NCBI RefSeq assembly: GCF_946187255.1
Contig: NZ_CAMHRZ010000029.1
Coordinates: forward strand, 1-20,399
Reading direction: 5' to 3'
Length of the DNA stretch: 20,399 nucleotides
Source: an uncultured Ruminococcus sp.
GTDB lineage: Bacteria > Bacillota > Clostridia > Oscillospirales > Ruminococcaceae
Each line of letters starts with the position of its first letter. The stretch's first letter is position 1. This document shows, piece after piece, positions 1 to 7,543 of this stretch. The notes beneath the pieces were generated by a model. The model ran no database searches. It was not told the origin of the DNA and worked only from the letters and a program-made list of their open reading frames with translations. The position numbers were made by a program, and so were the translations under genes.

Positions 1-789
1 ATCGACATCTCACGCGGTGTGGCGCAGCTTTTCGGCATAGATATGGCTGAGAACTTCAAGCGTCCCTATTTTTCAAAGGATATCTCGGAATACTGGCACC
101 GCTGGCATATCACGCTGGGCGGGTGGCTGAGAGAGTACCTTTTCTATCCTGTTGCCATGTCAAAGCCTTTCCAGAAAATGGGCAAGGCGCTGAAAGCAAA
201 GTTCGGCATGAAGATATCAAAAGTCGTTCCCGTCAGCATCGCTTCGCTGATAACCTTTATCGTCGTGGGCGTATGGCACGGCGCAAACTGGAAGTATGTC
301 GCTTTCGGTGTATGGAACGGCGGAATAATCATGATCTCCACACTGCTGGAAAGCAGCTTTGCCGAGTGGAAGAAAAAACTGCATATATCCGATAAAAACA
401 AGGCGTTCATCGCTTTTCAGATGCTGAGGACGTTCCTTATCGTGCTGGTGGGCTATTACTTCGATATAGCTCCCAACTTTTCCACAGCCATGCACATGAT
501 GTACCTTTCCGTTACGGATCTCCATATAGGTGAGCTGGCGGGCAAGGCGTTCTTTGAAGCGATATTGGTCAACAAGCGCACTCTTATGCTGCTGGCTGCC
601 TGTGTTGCGGCAATGCTGTTCGTTTCGATAAAGCAGGAGCGTTCACAGGAAACTTTGCGGGCACAGATATGTAAAAAGCATTTTCTTGTACAGGCGCTGG
701 TGTTCGTGGTACTGTTTTTCAGCGTGCTTATATTTGGCGTTTACGGTCCCGGAACAGACCCTGCGGACTTTTACTATATGCAGTTCTAG
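1..789 (+). CDS. MBOAT family O-acyltransferase (DltB/AlgI-like), 3' part
   Basis: This is the C-terminal 262 residues of a polytopic membrane-bound O-acyltransferase. The frame is open to base 1, so the start lies outside the window. The family moves acyl groups, often acetyl or D-alanyl, across the membrane onto cell-surface polymers. The motif EYWHRWHITLGGWLREYLFYP-like stretch near the start and the GVWHGANW block with the invariant family histidine are diagnostic, and several hydrophobic segments follow. The gene stops 13 bases before an SGNH/DltD-like gene, a common partner that works on the outer side of the membrane, so the two probably form an operon. Whether the substrate is teichoic acid (DltB) or an exopolysaccharide (AlgI/PatA type) cannot be told, because no dltA or dltC is visible. 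The family call is firm and the substrate is unknown. Confidence 0.9.
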   Translation: MDISRGVAQLFGIDMAENFKRPYFSKDISEYWHRWHITLGGWLREYLFYPVAMSKPFQKMGKALKAKFGMKISKVVPVSIASLITFIVVGVWHGANWKYVAFGVWNGGIIMISTLLESSFAEWKKKLHISDKNKAFIAFQMLRTFLIVLVGYYFDIAPNFSTAMHMMYLSVTDLHIGELAGKAFFEAILVNKRTLMLLAACVAAMLFVSIKQERSQETLRAQICKKHFLVQALVFVVLFFSVLIFGVYGPGTDPADFYYMQF

Positions 790-802
790 TTAAGGAGATA
801 AT

Positions 803-2020
803 ATGAAAAGCAAAACAAAAAAGCGCGTGCTGAAGATCGCGGTGGTACTGGCTGTAATGCTGCTTCTGTACTTTACGGCACTGCAGCTGCTGCTTCGGAC
901 GAGCATGGGCACCGAATGTCATATACGCAACTTTTACCGCGAGCCTAAAAACACCCTTGATGTGGCTGTGATAGGCTGCAGTGAGATGTATGCTGATTTC
1001 TCGCCGCCCATCGCCTACGACCACAGCGGGTTCACATCCTATAATCTCGCTTATGAGGGCGCACCGGGCAGGTTTTACAACTCAATGCTCACCGAGTTCC
1101 TGTCAAGACAGGATCCTCAGCTGGTGGTATTCGAGGTCAACGGGTTTTTCTATAATCAGGAGTACTGCGAGAGAGAGGGTTCACGCAGAAAATGGCTGGA
1201 TAATATGGATATGAATGCCAACTGGGCAGAGCTTATCCGCACTGAGATCCCCCGAGAGGAACAGCTGAGCTACTATTTAAGGATGATAAAGTACCATTCC
1301 AACTGGGAACGCCCCGAAGGACAGATGAAGAGGGCGTACAATCTTCTGCTGAACAACAAGTACGATGTGTCCATGATGAAGAGCTTCGGCACAAGGACGA
1401 CCAACAGATCCAAGAAGATAGTAAAGCGTAAGGGCGCACCGAGATTTAATGACTACGGCAGGAAGCAGTTTGCGGATACGCTTGCGTTCTGTCAGGAGCA
1501 GGGGCTGGAGAACGTGCTGTTTATCCATGCACCTCATCAGGATCATCTGGAAGAGGATACCGAAAAAGAGCTTTACGATGCCATAACAGCAGCGGGCTAT
1601 GATTATATCGATCTGGATGACTATGCCGATGAGATAGGCATAGATATGGAAACGGATTTCTACAACCGTGACCATCTTAATGTTTTCGGCAATGAGAAGT
1701 GTACCAAATATCTCGCGGATTATATCACCGAGAATTATGATATAAACACCGATCATTCCGAAAAGACGGACAAGCAGTGGGAGCAGTGTGCGGAGTACAC
1801 CATCAACGCCTTTGAAGTGCTTAAACAGCGCACTCTTGACAATGAGGATGCTGCTTATTCCGAGTTCACGGATATGACCGAAGAAGGCAAGACCAGGCGC
1901 GATAATTACCAGAAGCGCAAGAGCAAAAAGCTGGAAGAGGGAGATCCCGAGTTCATCGAGGAAGCGGAAGCCGAAAACGAGGATATGGCTCCCGAAGATC
2001 AGATAGTTATCAATAAGTAG
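803..2020 (+). CDS. SGNH/DltD-like membrane-anchored hydrolase
   Basis: The 405-residue protein has one N-terminal membrane helix at about residues 9-30 and a large outer domain. AVIGCSEMYADFSP (residues 55-68) matches the first SGNH block, with Ser60 as likely nucleophile. RDHLNVFG (289-296) supplies the Asp290/His291 pair seen at the end of SGNH and DltD-like domains. The usual GDS or GSS is GCS here. The last 80 or so residues are highly charged and acidic and look like an extra tail. The ATG follows AAGGAGATA at good spacing. The neighbour upstream is an MBOAT acyltransferase, and such pairs O-acylate surface polysaccharides or D-alanylate teichoic acids. It is probably the extracytoplasmic acyl-transfer partner. 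The exact substrate is not deducible. Confidence 0.75.
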   Translation: MKSKTKKRVLKIAVVLAVMLLLYFTALQLLLRTSMGTECHIRNFYREPKNTLDVAVIGCSEMYADFSPPIAYDHSGFTSYNLAYEGAPGRFYNSMLTEFLSRQDPQLVVFEVNGFFYNQEYCEREGSRRKWLDNMDMNANWAELIRTEIPREEQLSYYLRMIKYHSNWERPEGQMKRAYNLLLNNKYDVSMMKSFGTRTTNRSKKIVKRKGAPRFNDYGRKQFADTLAFCQEQGLENVLFIHAPHQDHLEEDTEKELYDAITAAGYDYIDLDDYADEIGIDMETDFYNRDHLNVFGNEKCTKYLADYITENYDINTDHSEKTDKQWEQCAEYTINAFEVLKQRTLDNEDAAYSEFTDMTEEGKTRRDNYQKRKSKKLEEGDPEFIEEAEAENEDMAPEDQIVINK

Positions 2021-2026
2021 TTTTAC

Positions 2027-2056
2027 AGGCACTTCCGAAGGGGAGTGCCTTACTTT
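2027..2056 (+). terminator. Hairpin terminator after the acyltransferase pair
   Basis: AGGCACTTCC pairs with GGGAGTGCCT (one G-T wobble) around a GAAG loop, starting 7 bases after the stop codon. The T-rich tail is weak (TACTTTATGT), so termination may be incomplete. Confidence 0.6.
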
Positions 2057-2095
2057 ATGTCACCCATTGATATATGCAGACCTTTTCTCCCGATA

Positions 2096-2124
2096 TTGAC
2101 AATCGGCGTAGAAAATGGTATAAT
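2096..2124 (+). promoter_or_regulatory. Sigma-A promoter for leuB
   Basis: A perfect TTGACA (2096-2101), a 17-nt spacer and a perfect TATAAT (2119-2124) are preceded by TGG, an extended -10. The leader of about 40 nt before leuB is too short for a leucine attenuator or T-box, and none is seen. Confidence 0.9.
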
Positions 2125-2172
2125 TGATTTGTATGAGAAATATTCTGCTGTAAGGCAAAAGGAGTAGTATTT

Positions 2173-3255
2173 ATGAATAAGAAGATAACCGTTATCAAGG
2201 GCGACGGAATAGGCCCCGAGATAGTTACAGAAGCTATTAAAGTGCTGGATGCTGTTGCGGCAAAGTTCGGGCATAGCTTTGAATATACCGATATACTCAT
2301 GGGCGGCTGTTCCATAGATGCCTGCGGTGTTCCGCTGACAGACGAGGCTGTTGCCACTGCAAAGGCTGCTGATGCTGTTCTGCTGGGCGCTATTGGCGGA
2401 AATACCTCCACTTCTCCCTGGTATAAGCTGGCTCCCAATCTCCGTCCTGAGGCAGGTCTGCTGAAGATAAGAAAAGAACTGGGACTGTTTGCAAATCTGC
2501 GTCCCGCTAATCTGTATGACGAGCTGAAATTTGCCTGCCCTCTGAGAAGCGATATAATCGAGGGCGGCTTCGATATGATGATAATGCGCGAGCTCACAGG
2601 CGGACTTTACTTCGGTGAGAGAAAGACCGAGGAAGTTGACGGCAAGCTGACTGCTGTTGATACACTGACCTACAACGAGGATGAGATCAGACGCATCGCG
2701 ATTAAGGGCTTCGATATCGCCATGAAGCGCCGCAAGAAGGTAACAAGCGTGGATAAGGCAAATGTGCTTGATTCTTCGAGACTCTGGAGAAAGGTAGTCA
2801 ACGAGGTCGCTAAGGATTATCCTGAGGTAGAGCTGGAGCACATGCTGGTGGATAACTGCGCAATGCAGCTTGTCCGTGACCCCAAGCAGTTCGATGTTAT
2901 ACTGACAGAGAATATGTTCGGTGATATCCTTTCGGATGAAGCTGCAATGGTAAGCGGTTCGCTGGGTATGCTGGCTTCCGCTTCCCTCAATGATACAAAG
3001 TTCGGTCTGTATGAACCCAGTCACGGTTCCGCACCCGATATCGCAGGACAGGATAAGGCTAACCCGCTGGCAACCATACTTTCCGCTTCGATGATGCTGA
3101 GATACTCCTTTGATATGGATAAGGAAGCTGATGCCATCGATGAAGCTGTTAAGCAGGTTCTGGCAGAGGGCTACCGCACAGGCGACATAATGTCTGAGGG
3201 CATGAAGCAGGTCGGCTGCAAGGAAATGGGCGACCTGGTGGCTGCAAGAGTATAA
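2173..3255 (+). CDS. leuB: 3-isopropylmalate dehydrogenase
   Basis: LeuB oxidises and decarboxylates 3-isopropylmalate to 2-oxoisocaproate with NAD+ in leucine biosynthesis, in the cytoplasm. The 360-residue length is normal. Diagnostic blocks are KGDGIGPEIV near the N-terminus, LLGAIGG, the LeuB-specific RELTGGLYFGE loop, the substrate and metal site VDNCAMQLVRDP and TENMFGDILSDEAA, and the NAD site EPSHGSAPDIAG. The loop and NAD-type binding region favour LeuB over isocitrate or tartrate dehydrogenase. The ATG follows AAAAGGAG. The gene has its own strong promoter and terminator and stands alone: leuA, leuC and leuD are not in this window, so they must lie elsewhere if the pathway is complete. 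Confidence 0.97.
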   Translation: MNKKITVIKGDGIGPEIVTEAIKVLDAVAAKFGHSFEYTDILMGGCSIDACGVPLTDEAVATAKAADAVLLGAIGGNTSTSPWYKLAPNLRPEAGLLKIRKELGLFANLRPANLYDELKFACPLRSDIIEGGFDMMIMRELTGGLYFGERKTEEVDGKLTAVDTLTYNEDEIRRIAIKGFDIAMKRRKKVTSVDKANVLDSSRLWRKVVNEVAKDYPEVELEHMLVDNCAMQLVRDPKQFDVILTENMFGDILSDEAAMVSGSLGMLASASLNDTKFGLYEPSHGSAPDIAGQDKANPLATILSASMMLRYSFDMDKEADAIDEAVKQVLAEGYRTGDIMSEGMKQVGCKEMGDLVAARV

Positions 3256-3275
3256 AATACATAGTGTTTCGGTGG

Positions 3276-3307
3276 GGGCTGTCAATTATGGCAGCCCTTT
3301 TTCTTTT
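3276..3307 (+). terminator. Intrinsic terminator of leuB
   Basis: GGGCTGTC (3276-3283) pairs with GGCAGCCC (3290-3297), with one G-T wobble and an AATTAT loop. TTTTTTCTTTT follows directly. It argues against an in-frame ATG at 3272 as start of the next gene. Confidence 0.88.
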
Positions 3308-3319
3308 AAGGAGATTATA

Positions 3320-3775
3320 ATGATTTTGGCAGATGTCATAAATGATGTGATATACCCTGTGCTTTTATGCGTTATGTTCGGGGCGGGGGGATTTATCAGT
3401 GCTTTGCATTCACGCAAGTATAAAAAACTGCTGAAAAGATCGGCAAAGTATGCAGTTGGTACAGTCGAGGGTTACAAAACTTATCTTGGCAGACAGGGGC
3501 GTTTTATCGTGCGTTGCCGTGATATCACGGTGGTATGCACACCGCCCGACAGTGACGGACCCATAAGATACATCATTACCACACAGGGGCATTTCACCTT
3601 TCGGTACAGGTGGGTGAAGCAGGTGCGCCTGACTTTTCCACAAAATAGCGCACCGCTTTTGCCCGAAGATGTTGCACAGTTTGGATTTGACGGCATCGCG
3701 GGTCTTATCGCAGGCGGTCTGCTTCTGCTGATGGGGGCAGCTTTATTGATAGGTCATATTCTCGGTCTCGATTGA
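3320..3775 (+). CDS. Small two-helix membrane protein, DUF3592-like
   Basis: This is a 151-residue protein of unknown function. It has an N-terminal membrane helix (about residues 7-28), a soluble middle part with a beta-rich pattern (AVGTVEGY near its start) and a C-terminal hydrophobic segment rich in Gly and Leu. The layout, with a V-x-G-x-V-x-G-Y strand after the first helix and the domain between two helices, resembles DUF3592 proteins, but the match is by pattern only. The start at 3320 is chosen because AAGGAG lies 6 bases before it. The upstream in-frame ATG at 3272 sits inside the leuB terminator. The next gene has the same architecture and follows after 20 bases, so the two are probably diverged tandem copies co-transcribed. 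No promoter of its own is obvious. Confidence 0.7.
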   Translation: MILADVINDVIYPVLLCVMFGAGGFISALHSRKYKKLLKRSAKYAVGTVEGYKTYLGRQGRFIVRCRDITVVCTPPDSDGPIRYIITTQGHFTFRYRWVKQVRLTFPQNSAPLLPEDVAQFGFDGIAGLIAGGLLLLMGAALLIGHILGLD

Positions 3776-3795
3776 TTTATAAGCGGGGTGAGCAA

Positions 3796-4224
3796 ATGTC
3801 TGATTTGATATTTATAGTGTTGGCTTTTGGCTTTGTGTTATATGTGAGCGGGTGGTATTTGAAGAACGCGATACCCGTGTACAGGCAGTTTCGCAAACAA
3901 GGCGTGCGTGTGAATGCAAGGGTGACGGGATTTGAAGCCACAAAGCTGGGTATCAAAAACAGCGACAAATTCTTTGTTGATATTGCCGCTGTACCGCCCG
4001 GTGAAAGCAGTGAAAAGAGCTATAAACTCAGCACCTGCCACCACAGGGGCAAGCGCTACAGCAAAATTACCGATTGCAAAGTGATCTTTGGTGAGGGTGA
4101 CCCCGTGCCCGTACTTGAAGAGGAGATAAAGCTATGGCGCGGGGATATCATACTAAGTTTTATCGGCGTTTTCCTTAGCCTTTTGATGATCACGGGGAAC
4201 ATCTGGGCTGCGGTGACACGATAA
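3796..4224 (+). CDS. Small two-helix membrane protein, DUF3592-like
   Basis: This is a 142-residue protein of unknown function with the same plan as its upstream neighbour: an N-terminal helix (residues 3-20), a soluble domain and a C-terminal helix (about 115-138). The soluble part starts with VNARVTGFE and ends with GDPVPVLEE. The latter resembles the 'G-D-x-V-x-V-x-Y-x-P' turn of DUF3592 domains, which makes this copy the clearer match. ATG 3796 is preferred over an in-frame TTG at 3772 because GGGGTGAG lies just before it. It probably forms a two-gene unit with the gene at 3320. No terminator is seen after it. Confidence 0.7.
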   Translation: MSDLIFIVLAFGFVLYVSGWYLKNAIPVYRQFRKQGVRVNARVTGFEATKLGIKNSDKFFVDIAAVPPGESSEKSYKLSTCHHRGKRYSKITDCKVIFGEGDPVPVLEEEIKLWRGDIILSFIGVFLSLLMITGNIWAAVTR

Positions 4225-4260
4225 TAGCAGCAAAATTATGATGTTATTTCTGTTCTGCCA

Positions 4261-4289
4261 TTGACATCACAGCGATCTTATGGTATAAT
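4261..4289 (+). promoter_or_regulatory. Sigma-A promoter for the antiporter leader
   Basis: TTGACA (4261-4266), a 17-nt spacer and TATAAT (4284-4289) with an extended -10 TGG. Transcription should start near 4296, which places the whole fluoride aptamer in the leader RNA. Confidence 0.9.
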
Positions 4290-4304
4290 CATATTAATGG
4301 ATAT

Positions 4305-4365
4305 ACAGGGAATGATGTTCTCCCTTGGGAAACCTAAACCGCTTTTTCAAGCTGATGACTTCTGC
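4305..4365 (+). ncRNA. Fluoride riboswitch aptamer (crcB RNA type)
   Basis: The leader carries the ordered signature of the fluoride riboswitch. First comes a GGGA...TCCC stem-loop containing AATGATGTTC (4308-4324), then TAAACCGC (4335-4342), then a GCTT/AAGC stem (4341-4344 with 4349-4352) running into GCTGATGACTTCTGC (4351-4365), close to the family's conserved GCUGAUGACUCCUAC. Loop bases GATGT can pair with ACTTC (4 of 5 pairs) to make the expected pseudoknot. A short GG-GAAA-CC insert lies between the first stem and TAAACCGC. The 3' strand of the aptamer is shared with the terminator that follows, giving a clear on-switch. Recognised by eye; a covariance search would be decisive. Confidence 0.88.
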
Positions 4366-4392
4366 GTTTACGCAATAGTTATCGGCTTTTTT
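4351..4392 (+). terminator. Riboswitch-controlled intrinsic terminator
   Basis: GCTGATGACT (4351-4360) pairs with AGTTATCGGC (4377-4386), with wobbles. An inner GCGT/ACGC stem lies within it, and TTTTTT (4387-4392) follows. It ends 7 bases before the antiporter's GGAGG. The left arm is the 3' strand of the fluoride aptamer, so folding of the aptamer should block this hairpin and let transcription proceed. Confidence 0.88.
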
Positions 4393-4411
4393 ATTGTTCG
4401 GAGGTATTGTT

Positions 4412-5614
4412 ATGTTACTGTCACTGGCGATAATTATTCTAGTGGGGCTTTCTGCCGCCGCTTTGTTTGAGAGGATCGGCTTGCCGCGAATCATCGGTAT
4501 GCTGGGTGTCGGGATCGCTGTCAGCCCTTATGTGCTTGATCTGCTGGATCCGTCCATACTGGGGATATCCTCCGAACTGCGGCAGATCGCGCTTATAATC
4601 ATTCTTTTAAAGGCGGGACTTTCGCTGAACATACACGATCTGAAAAAAGTCGGCAGACCTGCGGTAATGATGGCGTTCGTTCCTGCCTGCTTTGAGATAG
4701 TCGGTTATGTGCTGTTCGCACCGCTGCTGCTGGGAGTTGACCGTATCGAAGCCGCTGTTATGGGCGCTGTGCTGAGCGCTGTATCACCTGCGGTGGTAGT
4801 ACCCAGAATGGTAAAGCTCATCGAAGAAAAGACAGGCACGCAAAAAAGCATACCTCAGATGATACTAGCGGGAGCCTCCTGTGATGATATATTCGTCATC
4901 GTGCTGTTCTCGACATTCGTGACGATGGCGCAGGGAGGTTCGGCAAAAGCCGCCGATCTGCTGAATATCCCCGTTTCCATTGTTCTTGGTGTCCTTTTGG
5001 GCACAGCAACGGGGTATGCGGTAACCTTTTTGTTTGAAAGGGCATACCTGCATAATCACAAGATAAGGAACAGCACTAAAGTCATTGTCATGCTGGGAAC
5101 AGCATTTCTCATGATGAGCGTTGAAACGCTTGTCAAGCCGTATATAGCCCTTTCGGGACTGCTCGCCGTTGTTGCGATGGCTTGCGTGATTAAGCTGAAG
5201 GCGGACAAGCGCGTTTCAGCAAGACTTTCCGAGAAATTCGGCAAGCTGTGGATAGGTGCGGAGGTCATGCTGTTCGTGCTTGTGGGCGCTGCCGTCGATG
5301 TGCGCTATACCCTTATGGCGGGCGGAATGGCTGTGCTGATGATATTCACAGGTCTTGTGTTCAGGGCTGTGGGAGTAACTCTATGTATGCTTGGTACCGA
5401 GCTTGACCCGAAAGAAAGGCTTTTCTGCGTTATCGCCTATCTCCCGAAAGCCACAGTGCAGGCAGCTATCGGTTCTGTGCCGCTGTCATTGGGTCTGCCC
5501 TGCGGAAAAATGATACTATCGGTGGCAGTGCTGGCAATACTTATAACGGCGCCACTGGGTGCAATTGGTATAGACAGGACTCAAAATGTACTGCTGGAAA
5601 GTGAAAAAGAGTGA
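4412..5614 (+). CDS. Cation:proton antiporter (CPA family), fluoride-responsive
   Basis: This is a 400-residue integral membrane protein with about 11-13 hydrophobic helices, typical of the sodium/proton-exchanger fold. GASCDDIFVIVLF (about residues 154-166) carries the Asp-Asp pair expected in the ion-binding helix, and FERIGLPRIIGMLGVGI is the usual first-repeat block. There is no C-terminal TrkA/RCK domain, which separates it from KefB-type exporters. ATG 4412 is chosen because GGAGG lies 7 bases before it; an in-frame TTG at 4394 lies between the terminator and the RBS. A fluoride riboswitch with terminator precedes it, and sodium/proton antiporters are among the gene classes reported downstream of such riboswitches. 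Its role is therefore likely ion and pH homeostasis or fluoride tolerance. The ion carried is not known. Confidence 0.88.
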   Translation: MLLSLAIIILVGLSAAALFERIGLPRIIGMLGVGIAVSPYVLDLLDPSILGISSELRQIALIIILLKAGLSLNIHDLKKVGRPAVMMAFVPACFEIVGYVLFAPLLLGVDRIEAAVMGAVLSAVSPAVVVPRMVKLIEEKTGTQKSIPQMILAGASCDDIFVIVLFSTFVTMAQGGSAKAADLLNIPVSIVLGVLLGTATGYAVTFLFERAYLHNHKIRNSTKVIVMLGTAFLMMSVETLVKPYIALSGLLAVVAMACVIKLKADKRVSARLSEKFGKLWIGAEVMLFVLVGAAVDVRYTLMAGGMAVLMIFTGLVFRAVGVTLCMLGTELDPKERLFCVIAYLPKATVQAAIGSVPLSLGLPCGKMILSVAVLAILITAPLGAIGIDRTQNVLLESEKE

Positions 5615-5685
5615 AACAGCGGGCAAGTGTCTCTTTGAAGGCGTTCCCCGAAAAAGCATAATTCGGAGAGTTAAATATATATCCA

Positions 5686-5714
5686 TTGACTAAATCGTCA
5701 CAATGTGTTATAAT
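5686..5714 (+). promoter_or_regulatory. Promoter for sufC-sufB
   Basis: TTGACT (5686-5691), a 17-nt spacer and TATAAT (5709-5714) with extended -10 TGT. A leader of about 100 nt follows, containing two inverted repeats. Confidence 0.85.
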
Positions 5715-5743
5715 AACAAAATGAGTTTTAACATACTATATCT

Positions 5744-5779
5744 TGTTGCAAATGCAACATACATATATCCTGATGTATG
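5744..5779 (+). repeat. Two adjoining palindromes in the suf leader
   Basis: TGTTGCA-AA-TGCAACA (5744-5759) is a perfect palindrome. Overlapping it by two bases, CATACAT (5758-5764) pairs with ATGTATG (5773-5779) around an 8-base loop. Both lie downstream of the promoter and upstream of the sufC ribosome site. They could be an operator or alternate RNA hairpins. No binding protein can be named from the sequence. Confidence 0.6.
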
Positions 5780-5819
5780 ATAAAATAATATTATTATAAA
5801 GACGAAAGGAAGCACTAGA

Positions 5820-6551
5820 ATGCTGGAACTTAAAAACATCTCTTTCAGCGCTGATGACAGCGGCAAGGCTGCTGATATCATTCGCGGGATAAGTATGGTC
5901 ATCCCCGATGATAAATTTATTGTGATCACAGGTCCTAACGGCGGCGGAAAATCGACACTCGCAAAAATAATCGCAGGTATCGTAAAGCCCTCCGACGGCA
6001 GGCTTATCCTTAACGGTACCGATATCACCGATATGAGTATCACCGAAAGGGCTAAAGCCGGTATAGGCTTTGCTTTTCAGCAGCCCGTAAGATTCAAGGG
6101 ACTTACCGTACTTGATCTTCTTCGCATATCCGCAGGTAAAAATCTTTCGGTATCCGATGCCTGCAGCTATCTTTCCGAAGTTGGTCTTTGCGCTAAGGAT
6201 TATATCAAGCGTGAGGTCAATGCATCACTTTCGGGCGGTGAGCTCAAAAGGATAGAGATCGCAACGGTAATGGCAAGGAATATCAGTCTTGCAGTATTTG
6301 ATGAGCCTGAGGCAGGCATAGACCTGTGGAGCTTCAATAATCTCATCAGGATATTCGAGAATATGCGCAAGGCAGACAAGAACAGGACTGTTGTCGTTAT
6401 CTCACATCAGGAGAGGCTCCTGAAGATCGCTGACGAGATCATTGTGCTTTCCGATGGTCAGCTTGTAAAGCGCGGTCCCTCTGCGGAGATAATGCCGGAG
6501 ATAATGCAGAGCAATTATGCACAGACTATCTGTCCGAAGATAGAGGATTAA
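5820..6551 (+). CDS. sufC: Fe-S cluster assembly ATPase SufC
   Basis: SufC is the ABC-type ATPase of the cytosolic Suf scaffold. ATP hydrolysis drives rearrangement of the SufB partner during cluster assembly. The 243-residue length is normal. The Walker A motif is GPNGGGKST (about residues 39-47), the signature is LSGGELKRIEIA, and LAVFDEPEAGID is the Walker B region with the family's DEPEAG form. A switch histidine follows in VVISHQERLL. No membrane segments are present. GAAAGGAAG lies upstream of the ATG. The sufB gene follows after 13 bases, and sufS, sufU and sufD are absent. A two-gene C+B layout matches the minimal SMS/SUF-like systems described in anaerobic bacteria and archaea. Confidence 0.93.
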   Translation: MLELKNISFSADDSGKAADIIRGISMVIPDDKFIVITGPNGGGKSTLAKIIAGIVKPSDGRLILNGTDITDMSITERAKAGIGFAFQQPVRFKGLTVLDLLRISAGKNLSVSDACSYLSEVGLCAKDYIKREVNASLSGGELKRIEIATVMARNISLAVFDEPEAGIDLWSFNNLIRIFENMRKADKNRTVVVISHQERLLKIADEIIVLSDGQLVKRGPSAEIMPEIMQSNYAQTICPKIED

Positions 6552-6564
6552 GGAGGGGCTTAGG

Positions 6565-7491
6565 ATGTTGAAGATGGATGCTGTACAGAAACAGCTTTTA
6601 CAGGAGGTCGCAGAGCTTCACGATATTCCCGAAGGTGCATATAACCTCCGTGCCAACGGACAGTCCGTTGACAGAAATTCCACCGCGAATATCGAGATAG
6701 TTAGCAAGACTGATGTCAGCGGAATCGATATAAAGATCAAGTCGGGCACCAAGAACGAGAGCGTTCATATTCCTGTTGTGCTCAGCGAGAGCGGACTCAA
6801 AGAGACGGTATACAATGATTTCTATGTCGGTGAGGACTGTGATGTGCTTATCGTTGCAGGCTGCGGTATAGATAACTGCGGCACGCAGGATTCCGAGCAT
6901 GACGGCGTACACAGATTTTTCGTCGGCAAGAATTCTAAGGTGAGATACGTCGAGAAGCACTATGGCTCGGGCAGCGGTACGGGCAAAAGGGTTCTCAACC
7001 CGGTTACAGAGGTCTATATGGAGGAAAACTCTGTTGTAGATATGGAAATGGTGCAGATCAAGGGCGTTGATTCCACCGACAGAAAGACTATCGCGGAGCT
7101 GAAAGCGGGCGCTAAGCTGAATGTCCGTGAAAGACTGATGACACACGGCGAGCAGACAGCTATCAGTAATTATCAGGTATCCCTCAACGGTGACGGTTCC
7201 AGTGCGGACGTTGTATCAAGATCGGTGGCAAGGGACAATTCCTATCAGAAGCTGGATCTCTGTGTCAACGGAAACTCAGCCTGCACAGGTCATACCGAGT
7301 GCGACTCGATCATCATGGACAACGGCAGGATACTTGCAGTGCCTTCACTGGAAGCCAACAATGTGGATGCATCGCTGGTACACGAGGCTGCTATCGGCAA
7401 GATAGCGGGCGAACAGCTCATCAAGCTGATGACTCTCGGACTTACTGAGGCGGAGGCAGAGGAGCAGATAATCAACGGCTTCCTCAAATAA
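6565..7491 (+). CDS. sufB: SufB/SufD-type scaffold protein (SmsB-like)
   Basis: The 308-residue scaffold is much shorter than classical SufB (about 470) and lacks most of the N-terminal extension, as in the SmsB proteins of minimal SUF-like systems. The beta-helix core covers roughly residues 35-260. HEAAIGKIAGEQLIKLMTLG (273-292) is the conserved SufBD C-terminal helix. Cysteines are at 92, 100, 105, 233, 240 and 246. AGCGIDNCGT (98-107) and CTGHTEC (240-246) are candidate cluster-ligand regions. GGAGG lies 8 bases before the ATG, and the gene is co-transcribed with sufC. It is a cytosolic Fe-S scaffold, probably a B2C2 complex with SufC (inferred from the family). A strong terminator follows. 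Confidence 0.88.
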   Translation: MLKMDAVQKQLLQEVAELHDIPEGAYNLRANGQSVDRNSTANIEIVSKTDVSGIDIKIKSGTKNESVHIPVVLSESGLKETVYNDFYVGEDCDVLIVAGCGIDNCGTQDSEHDGVHRFFVGKNSKVRYVEKHYGSGSGTGKRVLNPVTEVYMEENSVVDMEMVQIKGVDSTDRKTIAELKAGAKLNVRERLMTHGEQTAISNYQVSLNGDGSSADVVSRSVARDNSYQKLDLCVNGNSACTGHTECDSIIMDNGRILAVPSLEANNVDASLVHEAAIGKIAGEQLIKLMTLGLTEAEAEEQIINGFLK

Positions 7492-7501
7492 AGAGTATAA
7501 C

Positions 7502-7536
7502 AAAACGCACACGTTTTCCTCGTGTGCGTTTTTTTC
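7502..7536. terminator. Bidirectional terminator between sufB and flavodoxin
   Basis: ACGCACACG (7505-7513) pairs perfectly with CGTGTGCGT (7521-7529). The stem is flanked by AAAA on the left and a run of seven T on the right, so it can end sufB transcripts on + and flavodoxin transcripts on - (where the tail reads TTTT). Confidence 0.92.
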
Positions 7537-7543
7537 ATTGCTG

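Noticed and set aside
2050..3285. Long minus-strand open frame of about 411 codons opposite leuB
   Set aside because: It is fully antisense to a certain leuB, covers leuB's terminator and promoter, and its translation is rich in Cys, His and Ser with no family motif. It is a mirror frame of a conserved gene.
4305..4365. c-di-GMP-I (GEMM) riboswitch, suggested by 'CCTAAACC'
   Set aside because: The other GEMM blocks are missing, while the order and spacing of the fluoride aptamer blocks fit throughout.
4261..4470. Possible 69-codon gene upstream of the antiporter
   Set aside because: It begins inside the promoter and runs across the riboswitch, the terminator and the antiporter start.
5648..5666. 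CCGAA...TTCGG hairpin after the antiporter as a terminator
   Set aside because: The stem is only five pairs with a nine-base loop, and no T-run follows.
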